Below, in pieces: positions 1 through 11,100 of a DNA stretch of 64,000 bases. Position 1 is the first letter of the stretch. The number at the start of each line of letters is the position of its first letter. The position numbers and the translations under genes were made by a program. The notes under the pieces are model-generated. The model made no database searches and was not told the origin of the DNA. It was given only the letters and a program-made list of their open reading frames with translations. Source of the DNA: Euryarchaeota archaeon (GTDB taxonomy: Archaea > Thermoplasmatota > SW-10-69-26 > JACQPN01); contig JACQPN010000015.1 of the NCBI GenBank assembly GCA_016207515.1, positions 62,001 to 126,000 on the forward strand, read 5' to 3'.

Positions 1-1342
1 CTGCCTCGCGCGATGCGATGTTCGGGGCAGCGAGGAGCTTGAGCAAGACGGAAGAGTAGTCGGGCCTCGCTTTTGGAGGGCTTTCGATCTCCGGGCGCGC
101 CGGGGCCCGTATCGGGCGTTCATACACCGGCCCTTCGTAAAGGAACTCTGAGTCCATGTCGAAGATCTTCGCTCCGCGCCATGTGACGCGCACCCGTTTT
201 TCCGGGATCACCTTGCCGACGACCGACGCCTCCACGTCCCACTTCTCGCATATCGCCAAGACCTCAGGGAGGTCGCGGTCGGTGACGACAAGCATCATCC
301 GCTCTTGGCTTTCGGAGACCCACACTTCCCAAGGACGCATGTCCGCCTCCTTGAGGAGCACCTTGTCGAGTTCGATGGCTGCGCCGAGGCCGGCATCGCG
401 CGCCATCTCCCCGGCGACACAGGAAAGGCCTCCGCCGCCGAGGTCCTTCATGCCTTGGAGGAGGCCGCGTTCCGTCGCCTCGAGGCACACGTGGATGACC
501 GGTTCCTTCGTTATTGGGTCTCCTAGCTGTACGGCGCCGCGCGATTCCGATTCGGATTCCTCGTGGAGGTCGGCGCTTGCGAAGGTGACGCCGTGTATCC
601 CGTCGCGGCCCGTGCGCCCCCCGATGAGGACGTAGTTGTCCCCCACGGCCTTGACCCATGAGTGGACCAACTTCTTGCGTCGAAGGATGCCGATGCAGCC
701 GGCGTTCACAAGGCAGTTGGTGAGGTAGCCTTCGTGGAAATAAACGGACCCCGCGACGGTCGGTATACCGACACGGTTCCCGTAGTCACGGATCCCGCCG
801 ACGACCCCGCCGAAGAGGTAGCGCGGGTGTTTCACGCCCTTCGGAAGCTTCTCGAAGGCGATGTCCGGCGGTCCGAAGAACAGGGGGTCGACCAGTGCTA
901 TGGGTTGCGCCCCCATGCAGGTTATGTCGCGAAGGATCCCCCCGACGCCGGTCGAGGCACCACCGTACGGCTCGATCGCCGACGGGTGGTTGTGGCTTTC
1001 CATCTTGACGGCGTAGGCCCAATCCTTGTCGAACGGGAGGACGCCGGCGTCCTCACGCGCTATTATCTTCTCCTCGTGTATCCCGTAGACGTGGCGCTTC
1101 AGGACAGACCTCGAACTCTTGTAGCAGCAGTGCTCCGACCACGCCTGCCCGAGCGCTTCGAGCTCGATGTCTGTCGGTTCGCGCCCCGCGGCCTTGAAGT
1201 GCCTTTGGACTTGCAACATCTCGTCCTTTGAGAGGCCGATGAAAGTCTTCTTGGAGATGTCGGCCAACTCCGCGTCCGTTGCGTCCCGGATCGCTATCTC
1301 GTAGACGGCGGGCTCGGCGATTATGGCCCGCGGAGCGGGCAT
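1..1342 (-). CDS. purL: Phosphoribosylformylglycinamidine synthase, large subunit (PurL), partial
   Basis: ATP-dependent amidation of FGAR to FGAM in purine synthesis, working with PurS and PurQ. Read on the minus strand, the first ~447 residues are in the window and the 3' end lies beyond base 1. Visible family motifs are [10 protein letters not shown] near residue 55, KMESHNHPS followed by [12 protein letters not shown] near residues 105-125, and PNIASRE close to the left edge. The ATG shares one base with the purS stop (TGATG), so the two are translationally coupled. The small-type PurL needs PurS, which fits the neighbour. PurQ is not in the window. Confidence 0.95.
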   Translation of the reverse strand, partial: MPAPRAIIAEPAVYEIAIRDATDAELADISKKTFIGLSKDEMLQVQRHFKAAGREPTDIELEALGQAWSEHCCYKSSRSVLKRHVYGIHEEKIIAREDAGVLPFDKDWAYAVKMESHNHPSAIEPYGGASTGVGGILRDITCMGAQPIALVDPLFFGPPDIAFEKLPKGVKHPRYLFGGVVGGIRDYGNRVGIPTVAGSVYFHEGYLTNCLVNAGCIGILRRKKLVHSWVKAVGDNYVLIGGRTGRDGIHGVTFASADLHEESESESRGAVQLGDPITKEPVIHVCLEATERGLLQGMKDLGGGGLSCVAGEMARDAGLGAAIELDKVLLKEADMRPWEVWVSESQERMMLVVTDRDLPEVLAICEKWDVEASVVGKVIPEKRVRVTWRGAKIFDMDSEFLYEGPVYERPIRAPARPEIESPPKARPDYSSVLLKLLAAPNIASREA

Positions 1343-1593
1343 CACGGCACCCGCTCGATGGTGATCGTGTAATTGTGGATGACGGGGTTTGTGAGCAGTT
1401 TGCGGCACATCTCGTCCGCGGACTGCTTCGCAGCCGCCTCGTCGGGCGCGTCCAACTCGATCGCGTAGAGTTTCTCCGCCCTCACCGCCTTGAGTCCCGG
1501 AAACCCGAGCAGTTCCAGCGCTTTCTTGGTGTTCTTGCCCTCGGGATCAGTCACGCCTTTCTTCAGTCCAACGCGCACTACGGCTCTGTACAT
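1342..1593 (-). CDS. purS: PurS subunit of FGAM synthase
   Basis: An 83-residue protein, the usual PurS length. PurS bridges PurL and the glutaminase PurQ in the FGAM synthase complex. It starts [19 protein letters not shown], the typical PurS N-terminus, and contains the [16 protein letters not shown] stretch. The stop overlaps the purL start by one base. TATA-like sequences on the minus strand lie near 1609-1630, 20-35 bases before the ATG, so the leader is very short. Confidence 0.95.
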   Translation of the reverse strand: MYRAVVRVGLKKGVTDPEGKNTKKALELLGFPGLKAVRAEKLYAIELDAPDEAAAKQSADEMCRKLLTNPVIHNYTITIERVP

Positions 1594-1626
1594 GACCCCA
1601 CGATTCGCGATAAAGCCGTGCCCGTA

Positions 1627-2478
1627 TTAAGCGTATCGTCGTGGTTTTCTCCTTGAGACGACCGCAAGTAGCGCAACCGCGACAAGCACTGTCAAGCCCG
1701 ATGGACCTGGCACGGGGGCGGGGGCGCTCTTGGCCTTTTGAGCGCCATTTTCATCGTTTGCGGGGGATAGATTGCTCTGGTCGTAAAGAGGCGTCCGGAA
1801 TGAATACCCGTCCTTGAAGCTGACGCGGGCCTCGACGACGTCGTGGGGTCCTAGCGCCGGAATCGTGATCGTTCCGCCAGGAGGGCGTAAGGGCCACGTC
1901 CTCTCCCCTGCCATCACCGTGTAACTCGCGCCCGCCACGGGCGCCGCCCCGAAGGTCAACGCGATGCGGCCATCACCGAGCGGGCGAGCGGTGGTGACCC
2001 ACACCGGGGCGCCGAGGCACTGGGCCTTGAGGGAGAACATGAGACCGGTCTCGAGCGCCTCATCGCCAGAACGAACGGTCACCGTTTCCGGCTGTTCCGC
2101 GCAATCCGAGAGGACGCGAAACGATAGGCGGAGGTCGTAGATGCCATCGATGCCGTTCCACGTCGCGCCCTTTTCGTCGTGGGTGACCGGGAAACGAGTG
2201 CACGCCGCCGCGTTCGAAAGGCGCTTCTCGTCGCTCCATCTTGAACGCGCGTGGGGTTTGAGCGACGCGTCGACCATCCGGCTTGAATGCGCGTCCGTGC
2301 ATACCTCCAGTTCGTCCCCGTCCGAGGGGTCCACTTCCACCAAGGCGTCGAAGACCGCACGGGTCCCCGCGTAGGAGGGGACCCCCGGCGGTTCTACGAC
2401 GCCGAGCCCATGGCCAAGCGGCATGAGGAGCGACGCAAAGACGAGGAGCGTCGAAAGGACTCCGCTTCGAAGCGTCAA
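1627..2478 (-). CDS. Secreted, C-terminally anchored protein of unknown function
   Basis: A 283-residue orphan. The N-terminus (TLRSGVLSTLLVFASLLMP) is a signal peptide. The C-terminus is PGPSG, a hydrophobic segment and a basic tail (RRKPRR), which resembles archaeal C-terminal sorting or anchor signals of the PGF-CTERM kind, although the motif is PGPSG. The middle is probably beta-rich and has several Cys (VCTDAHSS, AACTRF, LSDCAE, AQCLG) that could form disulfides. The start is TTG, read from the sequence: the TTG overlaps the TGA of the upstream secreted protein, so the two are coupled. No enzymatic motif is seen. Confidence 0.7.
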   Translation of the reverse strand: MTLRSGVLSTLLVFASLLMPLGHGLGVVEPPGVPSYAGTRAVFDALVEVDPSDGDELEVCTDAHSSRMVDASLKPHARSRWSDEKRLSNAAACTRFPVTHDEKGATWNGIDGIYDLRLSFRVLSDCAEQPETVTVRSGDEALETGLMFSLKAQCLGAPVWVTTARPLGDGRIALTFGAAPVAGASYTVMAGERTWPLRPPGGTITIPALGPHDVVEARVSFKDGYSFRTPLYDQSNLSPANDENGAQKAKSAPAPVPGPSGLTVLVAVALLAVVSRRKPRRYA

Positions 2479-4403
2479 ACGGTCACCTCCAGGGTGAGCG
2501 TGAACCTCGACGTTCCCGGCTTCAAGGGCCGGCCGGTGTCTACGTCGATACTCAACACGATCTCACCATCGATGTACTGCGGCAGGGCAAGCGTTGCCCG
2601 CCCCCCTGCGAGGGCTCCGACCGTGAGTCTCTCGCCGGAAGAGTCGACAAGTTGCGCGGTCCCGTTGACGCGCTCGATCTGGAATCCAGCCGAGGAATCG
2701 TTGCCGCTCAAAGTGATCTCCAGGCGCCTATCCGCGAGTCCCCCTCCAAGCGTCAGGGGGACGTCTACGGTGAGGCGCGTCGGCCTATCATCGCCGGTCC
2801 TCGCGTGCATCCTCGTCCGGTTGGCTTCGAGCGAGACCCAGGCGCCGAGACGGATGTGCCCGGTGGCTGTGAGCGAGCCCGCCAATGTGAAACGGACCTC
2901 GTAGCGACCGCCCTCCTCGTTTGCGGGGACGGTGAGGTTTAGCGCGACGCTCGTCGACCCCGCAGAACTGTTCGCCGCCATGGTGACCGGCCACGCCCTC
3001 CCCCGTCCCTCCCAGTCCACCACCGCGACCTCGAACCTGCTTCCCCTCGCCTCGTCCGGGGCCTCCCAGTTGTCGTCTTTCAAGACGACCGTCGCATCCA
3101 CCATGTGGGTCGTGAGGTTCGCCAGTTGGAATTCGCTGCCTTCGCGCCGCTTCGAATCAACATGCCATTCCACGGCGCTGGACAATGGCGAGTCGGCGAC
3201 GGCAATCTCCGTCTGCCAGGTAAGTGAGCGCGTCCCGTTCGACGAAATGGACGAGAGTCGTAACTCCAGGGTTCGAGTCTCGGATAGGAACGGCGGGGCC
3301 TCGAGCGTCAGCCTCCCGCCCGCGGCGCGAAGCGTCGTTGCCTCTTCGGCTCCAGATAGGCCGAACCCCGCGTCCCGCACGTCCGAGATCGCCCATTCGA
3401 CGGACGCCGCATCCTCGGGGAGCGAGATGGTGACGTTCAGCGTCCCACCGGGTGGGAACAGTCGGGTGTCGATGCTGGCGTCAAGACGCGCGCCGGCGTC
3501 GGGGACGACTAGGTCCACGGAGGTAAGGAGGTTGCCCGCGGCCCCCGTAGGGTCGGTCTCGTAGATCGATAGCCGGTACGTCCCGGAGGCGAGTCCAGGA
3601 GAGAGCTGTAGTTCGAAGGGGATGAGCGCGAACCCCGTGCCGTTCTCTTTGACCGTGACGAACCGGGTGCTTGTCGTAGGCTCGGTCGCAAGGGACAAAT
3701 TCGAGAAAGGTGCGTGTTCGCCTGATCGGGCGATAGCCGCCGTCGTCCACATCGAGGCATTGACCTGGTTGGACCCACGATAGAGGCGGGCAATGATGTC
3801 CGGAAGCCCCGGGACCCCGGCGGAGTCGAGGGGGCCCGTGCCGAAGTTCTTGTCCCCGACCTCCAAGAGACCATGCGCCTCGATCCCGTTCTCCGTCGCC
3901 ACGACATCCAGGGCGGTGATGGGCTTCGCAAAGGGTCGTGAGTCAAGGATGCGGAAAGTCCGCGTGACGCTTGTCGTGTTCACACTCGCTGTGACGCTGT
4001 AGTTTCCCGCAGCGAGTGGGGAAAGGATGAACGCGTCTTCGAACTGTGCGCTCGTCGCGTTTGGCAAAAGAGCGCGCCCGATGTCGTCGATCTCGCGTCG
4101 CTCCACGTCGACGACGCCCCCGGGAAGACCGGCCCCGTGCCGCCGGTAAGTGAACGTCAGTCGAAGCCCTGAAAGGCCGTTCCCGTCCTCGACCGTCACA
4201 CGCGTCGTGAGTTCTTGGCCGGCGTACTTGGTCTTGTTCGCCGCGTTGACGGTGTCGGACGTGAGGTTCACGTAGGTAGGGTGGTCGGGCACCTCGACCG
4301 CCACATCGAAGGATTGTCGCGTTGTCGACTCGTCGCCGGAGACGGGAGGGACAAGCTGGCCTATGAGTAGTATGACGATTAGCGTGCCGCGGGCCGATGA
4401 CAG
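2475..4403 (-). CDS. Large secreted beta-sandwich protein, probable CTG start
   Basis: About 642 residues, unknown function. The first ATG/GTG/TTG in frame (GTG at 4304) would skip an obvious in-frame signal peptide (GTLIVILLIGQLVPPVSGDE). Upstream, a CTG at 4403 follows a strong Shine-Dalgarno (GGGGGTGAG) by three bases, and no AUG/GUG/UUG precedes it in frame after the previous stop, so I propose CTG initiation. The body is Thr/Ser/Val-rich with many N-glycosylation sequons (NXT/S) and repeated beta-sandwich-like stretches, as in archaeal surface proteins. It overlaps the next secreted-protein gene by 4 bases. A sequencing error near 4403 is the alternative explanation. Confidence 0.65.
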   Translation of the reverse strand: MSSARGTLIVILLIGQLVPPVSGDESTTRQSFDVAVEVPDHPTYVNLTSDTVNAANKTKYAGQELTTRVTVEDGNGLSGLRLTFTYRRHGAGLPGGVVDVERREIDDIGRALLPNATSAQFEDAFILSPLAAGNYSVTASVNTTSVTRTFRILDSRPFAKPITALDVVATENGIEAHGLLEVGDKNFGTGPLDSAGVPGLPDIIARLYRGSNQVNASMWTTAAIARSGEHAPFSNLSLATEPTTSTRFVTVKENGTGFALIPFELQLSPGLASGTYRLSIYETDPTGAAGNLLTSVDLVVPDAGARLDASIDTRLFPPGGTLNVTISLPEDAASVEWAISDVRDAGFGLSGAEEATTLRAAGGRLTLEAPPFLSETRTLELRLSSISSNGTRSLTWQTEIAVADSPLSSAVEWHVDSKRREGSEFQLANLTTHMVDATVVLKDDNWEAPDEARGSRFEVAVVDWEGRGRAWPVTMAANSSAGSTSVALNLTVPANEEGGRYEVRFTLAGSLTATGHIRLGAWVSLEANRTRMHARTGDDRPTRLTVDVPLTLGGGLADRRLEITLSGNDSSAGFQIERVNGTAQLVDSSGERLTVGALAGGRATLALPQYIDGEIVLSIDVDTGRPLKPGTSRFTLTLEVTV

Positions 4404-4479
4404 GGTCTCACCCCCACGGCCAGAACGAGGATCGCGGACCCTGTGGATGTGCCTTATCCGCGCATGGTCGCCGAAAGTA

Positions 4480-5103
4480 TTACTTGAGCACCGTCATGGT
4501 CTTGCAGCCTGGGCAGGGCTGTTTGAGCGGCCTCGTGCCATTGTCCTCCAGCGTGAAGACCGTGGCACAGGTCCGGCATCGGACCCTCAGGCGCTTCACA
4601 GTCTTCTCATGCGGCTCGCCCTCGGCCGCAACACCTGCCGAGGTGGGCACTTCGCCAAGCATCTCTGACGTTATCTCACCCTCGGTGCCGCAACCGGGGC
4701 AGACGTGCTTCAACGGTCGCGATCCCGTGTCTTCCACGTCGAACATCGTATCGCACGTCCCGCAGCGAAGCGTTATGACCGATGATGCGACGGGCGGTGC
4801 CACACCTGCGCCGGTCGCGGCGGCGCCCGCCGCCGCGGCCTTCGGCGCCGTCCGCTCGCTCATGACGCCGAAGTACACCAGCGCCGCCAAGAACAACAGC
4901 ACGACGACCTCAAGGATCGTGGCGATGAGCACGGCCGTGCCCCCTTCGCGCCCAAGGCCTGCAGCACCGATGGCGCCGAGGAGAAAGACGGCCACCGCGG
5001 CTACAAGACCGCGGATCGCCCAATCGCGGCGGTCGACGTTGTCCCACGTCTTCATCCGGGACACGAGGGCGTCGGCGCTCACCTTCCCGCCTTGCCCCGT
5101 CAT
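4480..5103 (-). CDS. Membrane protein with two C-terminal zinc ribbons
   Basis: 207 residues. Two membrane helices (about residues 30-50 and 57-78) are followed by an Ala-rich linker and two related zinc-ribbon modules: CGTCDTMFDVEDTG..CPGCG and CRTCATVFTLEDNG..CPGCK. Each has two CxxC pairs around an RPLK segment, so the module looks duplicated. The ribbons would face the cytoplasm if the short charged N-terminus is inside. The gene lies between two secreted-protein genes on the same strand and may be co-transcribed with the giant surface protein upstream of it. No specific function is recognised. Confidence 0.75.
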   Translation of the reverse strand: MTGQGGKVSADALVSRMKTWDNVDRRDWAIRGLVAAVAVFLLGAIGAAGLGREGGTAVLIATILEVVVLLFLAALVYFGVMSERTAPKAAAAGAAATGAGVAPPVASSVITLRCGTCDTMFDVEDTGSRPLKHVCPGCGTEGEITSEMLGEVPTSAGVAAEGEPHEKTVKRLRVRCRTCATVFTLEDNGTRPLKQPCPGCKTMTVLK

Positions 5104-5137
5104 CTTCCGTCGCCTCCCATGGAGGCTTCGAGCTCGC

Positions 5138-8100
5138 TCATTGCTTCCACCTCACGAACGCCGCGTAACCCCCGAGCGCCACGGCCATGAGGGCGATGAC
5201 GCCGAGCGTTGTAACGCCGCCTATGAACTCGTCGGGGATGAGCCCCGCGCCCTTCACCGTGAAACTCGCCGCGTTCGCCGCAGTGTCCTTCGAGCCATCG
5301 TTGTAGTTGACGACGACGTCGACCGTGTAGCCGCCCGCAGAGCCGGGCGTATACGTCGCGGAGTAGAGGCCGTCGCCCGCCTTCTGGTCTCCCAGAAGTC
5401 CGTCGTCCCTCATCGGGACCGTGGCGACGACCTTGCCCGCGACCTTGATGACCGCCTCAACGCTTGCCACGGGCTTGGCCGGGCTGAAGACCGGCGCCGT
5501 GATGGGGATCACGCTTCCCTGACGCACCGCCGTCTGCGGAACGTTGACGCTTCCCACCACACCGGCTTTCTTCAAGGTCACGGTGTGGACGACGCTGGAA
5601 CTAAGCTGCCCTAGCGTACCCGTCACACGGATGAGGTACACGCCATCGGTGAGTTGGTCGACTTCCCAGGTGACACTGCCATCGCCGCTCCTGTTGGACG
5701 CGATCGCGACCGGGGACTGCCCCTGCTTTTCGTATGTGACGTCGACTTTCACGCTCTGGCCCGACTCGTGCTGCGCGGTCCACGCGATGTCGCCAGTCTC
5801 GTTCACGGTCGCGCCGTTCTTCGGCGTCACTATCCGCACCGTCGGGGCCTTCGCCGTGCCTCCGATGAGGAACGGTTGCGTTCCGTTCTGGAGCGCCTTG
5901 ACGTTACCCACGCCGTCAGTTGCGCGGATAGTGTAGCTCACCGAAGCGCCGTTCACCAGGAGGTCCGTGAATTCGCCCGTGTACGAGTCTGAACCGGCCA
6001 CCTTCGTGAGCGCCAACGTCTTTGGAAGCCCCGTCGCGTTCAGTATGTATGACGCAACGACCTCGTCGATACCTGTGAGAGCGTCCTCAGCCGTCACGTT
6101 CACCACACGCCCGGTCGGCAAGTGGGAGACGGTCGGCGGCGTCGCGTCGACCATCACGGAGACGTTCGTCGTCGCCCCGCGGTTTCCCGCATGGTCCACG
6201 GCATAGAACTCGATGAGGTAGACGCCATCCTGCCCGGACGCCCCGACCGTGAAGGCGTCCGCGTAGGCGTTGAAGGCCCCCGCGCTCGCCCCTCCAAGGG
6301 TCGCCCGCCAATGGACGCCTTTCACGCCGGACCCCGCGTCCGTCGGAGTGGACAGGGTGATGCCGGTCGTAGGCGAGATGGCGATAGATGGTTCCCCGGC
6401 GATGTCTGAAGCGCCGTCGAAGCTCTCCACCGGCGCCTCCGGCGCGGAGCCGTCCACCTTGAACTGGAACGACACGTTGCTCTGGGCGTTCGTCGTATCG
6501 ACCGCTACCACTTCCACGGTGACCGTGTCGCCATCCGCGAACGTGGCCGTGTACCTGGCATTGACGCCGCCCGCCGTCGCGGCCTTGGTGGCCCCGACGA
6601 CGGCGCCGTTCACTTTCATCGTGACGCCGCTCGCCGCGATCGACGAGTCGAGCGCGTTGGCCTCGATCGTCGCGGTGAGGTTCGTCCAACGCTTGCCGTC
6701 GTCGCCCGTCTTCCAGCTCGTGGCACCAACGGACAAGGCGGGCGAGACCACTTGGATCTGCGGCGCGAGGCTCGTCCCGACAACGAACGCGAAGAAACCA
6801 AGAAGGTTCGACCGACCGGCCTTGTCGGTGGCAAGGATGCTGTACGTGTGCACGCCCGAAGCCGTGAACGACGCCGTCGCGGACCAGTTCTTGTCCGTCG
6901 CGTTCGTCGACGTGCGGTTCATGGCGTAGAGCGTCGACGTCGCGTTCGGGAAACTGACGTTGACGAACACGGTGTCGATGTTCTCTATCCCGGCGTTGTC
7001 CGTGACCAGGACGGTGAACGTGAGCGGTGTGCCGACCTCCACTTGGGGCGTGCCGCTTGCGTTCGCCGCCGTCGTCGAAAGCCGGGGCGTTGCGATATCG
7101 GGCCCTGCGAAGTCGCCTATCGTGAAGTTGAACGGGCCCAACGTGGCGCTGTTGTTGTTCGCATCGAACGCCGTCACGTTGAACGTGTAGTTCCCGAACG
7201 CCTCCGACGAGGCCGCCGGCATCTGGAAGCTGTACGTCCACGCTCCCGCCTGCTTTGCGGCGGCAGGGGCCGACGCGCTCGCGTTGACCTTGCGCTCGGC
7301 TCCCTTGAAGACGTCGATGAAGACGGCGTTCACGTAGAAGTTGTCCGAAACGCTCGCGGTCAACGGGATGAAGGCGGCCGCCGAATAGCTCACGTTCGCA
7401 ACGATGTTCGCGCCAAGCGTCGTCCCGGAGGCCGTGGCCCCAGTGATGACCGGCTTCTGGTTCGGGGACTCAAGGATCGTGAAGTTCCGTGGCGGCGTCG
7501 AGACGTCGGACTCACCGAGGCTGTTCGAAGCGTAGATCTGCCACTGGAAGAACCCGACGCCGGTCCACGCGGGGACGGTCGCGACATAGGTCCCCGTCGT
7601 CTTCGCTCCGCCGCCGGAGCGCGTCATGACGTAACTCGCCGTGACGCCGGGGCCCGTGACATTGACCTTCGTGTCGATGAAGACGCCCGACGTCCCAAGG
7701 TCCGCTATGAAATCGAGCGTGAGCGCGTTCTGGCCATCATATGCGCTTGCGGACTTGATGAATTGGAGCGAAGAGAAGGTCAGGCTGTTGAACTTGAGGG
7801 TCGCCGATATGTTCGTGAGGTTGTAAGCGGGGGTGGTTGCGTTGCTCGTGGCATTGAGCGTGATGGTCGCCCCCGCGCCATTGACCTGGTTTCCCGGGGC
7901 CCCGATGGTCACGGTCACGTTCGCGACCTCCAACGGCCGAAGTGTCACGCGCGCAGGCGTGCCGGAGACGAATGAAGAATGGTTGCTCGAGAACGACACC
8001 GTCCACGCGTTCGTCGTCGTGTTGAAGACGCTTATCGGATTCTTGTCGAGCGAGATCGTGTCGTTCAAAGTACCGAGGTTGACCAGCGTGAAATTGACGG

Positions 8101-11100
8101 TCTTCGCCTCGCCCGGAAGGAGCGAGACGCCCACGGTCTCGTTCAAGCCTTGCTGCCTCGATTCGGAAAGCCAATCGGTCTCACGGCAGAGGCTCGCAAG
8201 CGTCGTCGTGCCGATCTTGCAAGGGCCGTCCGGGTAGAGTTCGAGCCTGTTGCTATGGAGTCCCACGAGGATTGTCATGTTGTGCGAGTGGAACGGTTGG
8301 TTCTTCGACGCCGCGACGAGGTTGAAGGTCACGAAGTCCCCGACGCGCGCCCCGGAGGGGATCGAGGCCTTGAATTTCACGAGGATGGAAGAGCCCGCCG
8401 CCACCGACGCGGTCCTGAAGTTCGGCGACGTGAGCGGTGAACCGGCCGCGTCGAAGAGTTGGCTTCCGCCGTTCGTCCATTGGCTAGTCGTCGTCCCGCC
8501 CGTCTGGCGGTTCGGCATGTTCACGCCTCCATTGGTGGTCGTGACGCTGAGGTCGAACTCGTCGGGGGTCGTGAGTGTGCTCTTGTTGAAGATGACGACG
8601 TCGATCGTCTGGACGCTCGCGCTGGAATGCGTCTTCGACAGGAACTTCTCCTTGAAGACGGGAGCGTACGCGCCCACGATGATGTCGCGCGTGTTCGAAA
8701 GCCTCACGTTCCCTGCAAGGTCCTCGACGTGCGCTTGCAACGCGTACTGGGCGTTGTGGATGAGGACGATGTCCGTGAACGTGAACTCCTTGCTTTCTGC
8801 GGCCGCGCCCTTCTGCGCCGCGCTAGCGCCCTTGAACACGGTCCCGTCCGGAAGTGTCGCCGTGTAGTTGATCTGGACCGAGAACGGTCTCGCGTCGCTC
8901 GCCGTCACCTTCGCCGTCGCCCTGCAGTTCGCCTCCGCGAGGCTCAATGTCGCCTCGACGCAGTTCTTCGTGAACGTGGCGGGATCCGTGACCGTGATGA
9001 CGCTCACCGTCGGCAACGTCCTGTCGAATACGATGGTGGTCTCGTCGCTGTTGAAATCGACGAGCGATTCGCGCCCGGCCGTGTCCGTGGCGCGCACGCG
9101 GATCGTGTAGTTCAGCTCCTGGAAGCCGGCGAAGTTGGTGACGTTCGTGAAGTTCATGAGCCCCGACGCGTCGAAAAGCTCCTTGTCGAACGCCATCGGA
9201 CGCTCGTGGACCGACGAGTCGCTTGCGTTGATGAATTGGAGGAACACCTTCGTCTTGTCGACGCCTATCGGGTCGCTCACCGTCACGTTGAACGCAAGCG
9301 ACACGTCCGAGTCGCCCTTCACGTGGAAGCGCCCACCGGCGGGAAAGACCGCGACATCGTCGGCCCATGCTGTGCCCTTCGAATCCTCGAAATCGAGGGC
9401 GATCACGAGCTTAGTCGCTCCCGTCGGCACGGAGGGGAGGACGAACGCGGAAGTCTGGTAGTAGGTCCACTCCGTCGTGGAAGTGACGGGCCCGACCTTC
9501 GAAACGACGCCGTTCGCCACGGTGGCCCCCGTCGAGTCCACGTAGAGAAGCTCGATCGAGAAACCGCCGCTTCCTGAGACGCCTGCGGTCTTTATCCAAC
9601 CGCTTAGGTTGTACGGGGCCCCGATGGCGAGCTTGCTCGTTACGTCCTGCGTCAATCGCCCGAGGCTCGTCTCGGTCGTCTCCACGCCCTTGGCGCTCGT
9701 TGCGCCCCGTTTCATGATCGTCGTGTCGGCCGTGTACGTGCCGGTCCCCGTCGACGTCGTCCAACCCGTTAGCGCTGACTCGAACCCGGGGTTGGTGATC
9801 GCCGTCGAGGCGTCTCCGCGGCCGAAGATGAACGCCGAGGCGACGTTCGGCCCCGACGTGTCCTCAAGGCTGAAAGTCCGCGCAGGGTCGGTCGTGACGC
9901 CGTTACCCGCTTGGTCGGTGACCGTTACCCGGAAAGTGAACGCGCCCTCCTTCGTACAGAGGAATTCGGTCGTGTAAGTCCCGAGGCCGTTCGCAGAGTT
10001 GCCTTGAAGGCTCATGAACTTCTCCGCCGAGGCGCACGGAGCGCCTGGGCCCGTGATGACGAGCTTCACGCCGTTACCTGGCGTGATCTTGAAATTGTCA
10101 TTCGCGTCGACGGAGAACGTCAACGTCTTGCCGGCTTGGAACGCGGTCCCGCTGGCGACCCCGACCTGCGTGACGGTGACCGCGCTCTGGGTCGGTGCGG
10201 TCGTGTCCTTGAACTGGAACGTGTGGGTCGTCCCGTCGTCGACGAACGTGCTCGACGCCGTCGAGGGGTTCGCCCGGACGTTCGCCGCCTTGTCCTGCGC
10301 CTTCACCTGATAACGGAAGGTGCCGAACGTGCTCCCGAGCGAAAACGTCCCCGAGAAGCTGTTGGCGGTGCCGTTCGGCGCCATGGCAAGGGTCGTGAAA
10401 ACGGTCGTTGCCGGAAGCGGCCCCGTGATCTCTACGAACGGGTTCCCAGCGAGGTTCCCCTCGGCGTCCGTCACACTTGCATTGATGAAGTAACGGTCGG
10501 TCCCGCTCACCCGGAGATCCACCTCGCCGCCGCGAGGATGCGGGGTGATGACAGGTGGGCTGATGATCGGCGCCGTGTTGTCCACCGCGAGCACGGTGTT
10601 CGTCTCGGTAAGCGTCGCCGAGATGGCTCCACTCGTGTCACCCGCGGCCTTGTTGGAGTCGCGCGCCGTTATCGGGACCACGAACGTGTAAGCACCCTGG
10701 TCGGGCACGTGGTTCGAGTCGAGCACGACCCGAAGAGTGCACGTGGCGCTTGCGCCCCCCGCGACCGTCGACGCGCAGGAACCCGAATCAAGGGTGAAGG
10801 ACGTGCGCTTGTTGTGGGCGGCATCGTCGATGCCATCGAGGAGCACCTTCGTGGCGGCGAGGTCTAGCGCCAACGTCGATGCCGTCGCTTCCCCTGTGTT
10901 CCTGAGGTTCACCCGCACATCCAGCGTGTTGGTCGAGCCCGTCCCGGAACTCACGAACGTGTCGGCCGAAGTGACGATGACGGTGCGGCCGCTCGCGGGC
11001 CCCGCTATCGTCGGCGCCGTCTGGATGTCCACGCTGATGCTGGTGGCCGAGACGCTTGCACCTGTGGCCGTCGCCGAAGCTCCCATCGTCCGGTCGGAGG

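Noticed and set aside
3262-3300. T-loop-like GGTTCGAGTCTCGG on the plus strand
   Set aside because: It lies inside the secreted-protein gene on the other strand and has no acceptor, D or anticodon stems around it.
4397-5614. 405-residue plus-strand frame opposite the zinc-ribbon membrane protein
   Set aside because: Shadow of two real minus-strand genes; Ser/Arg/Pro-biased.
6752-7975. Long Arg-rich plus-strand frame opposite the giant surface protein gene
   Set aside because: Composition (Arg/Val/Asp/Gly bias) is that of a shadow frame in GC-rich DNA, with no domain or ribosome-binding site.
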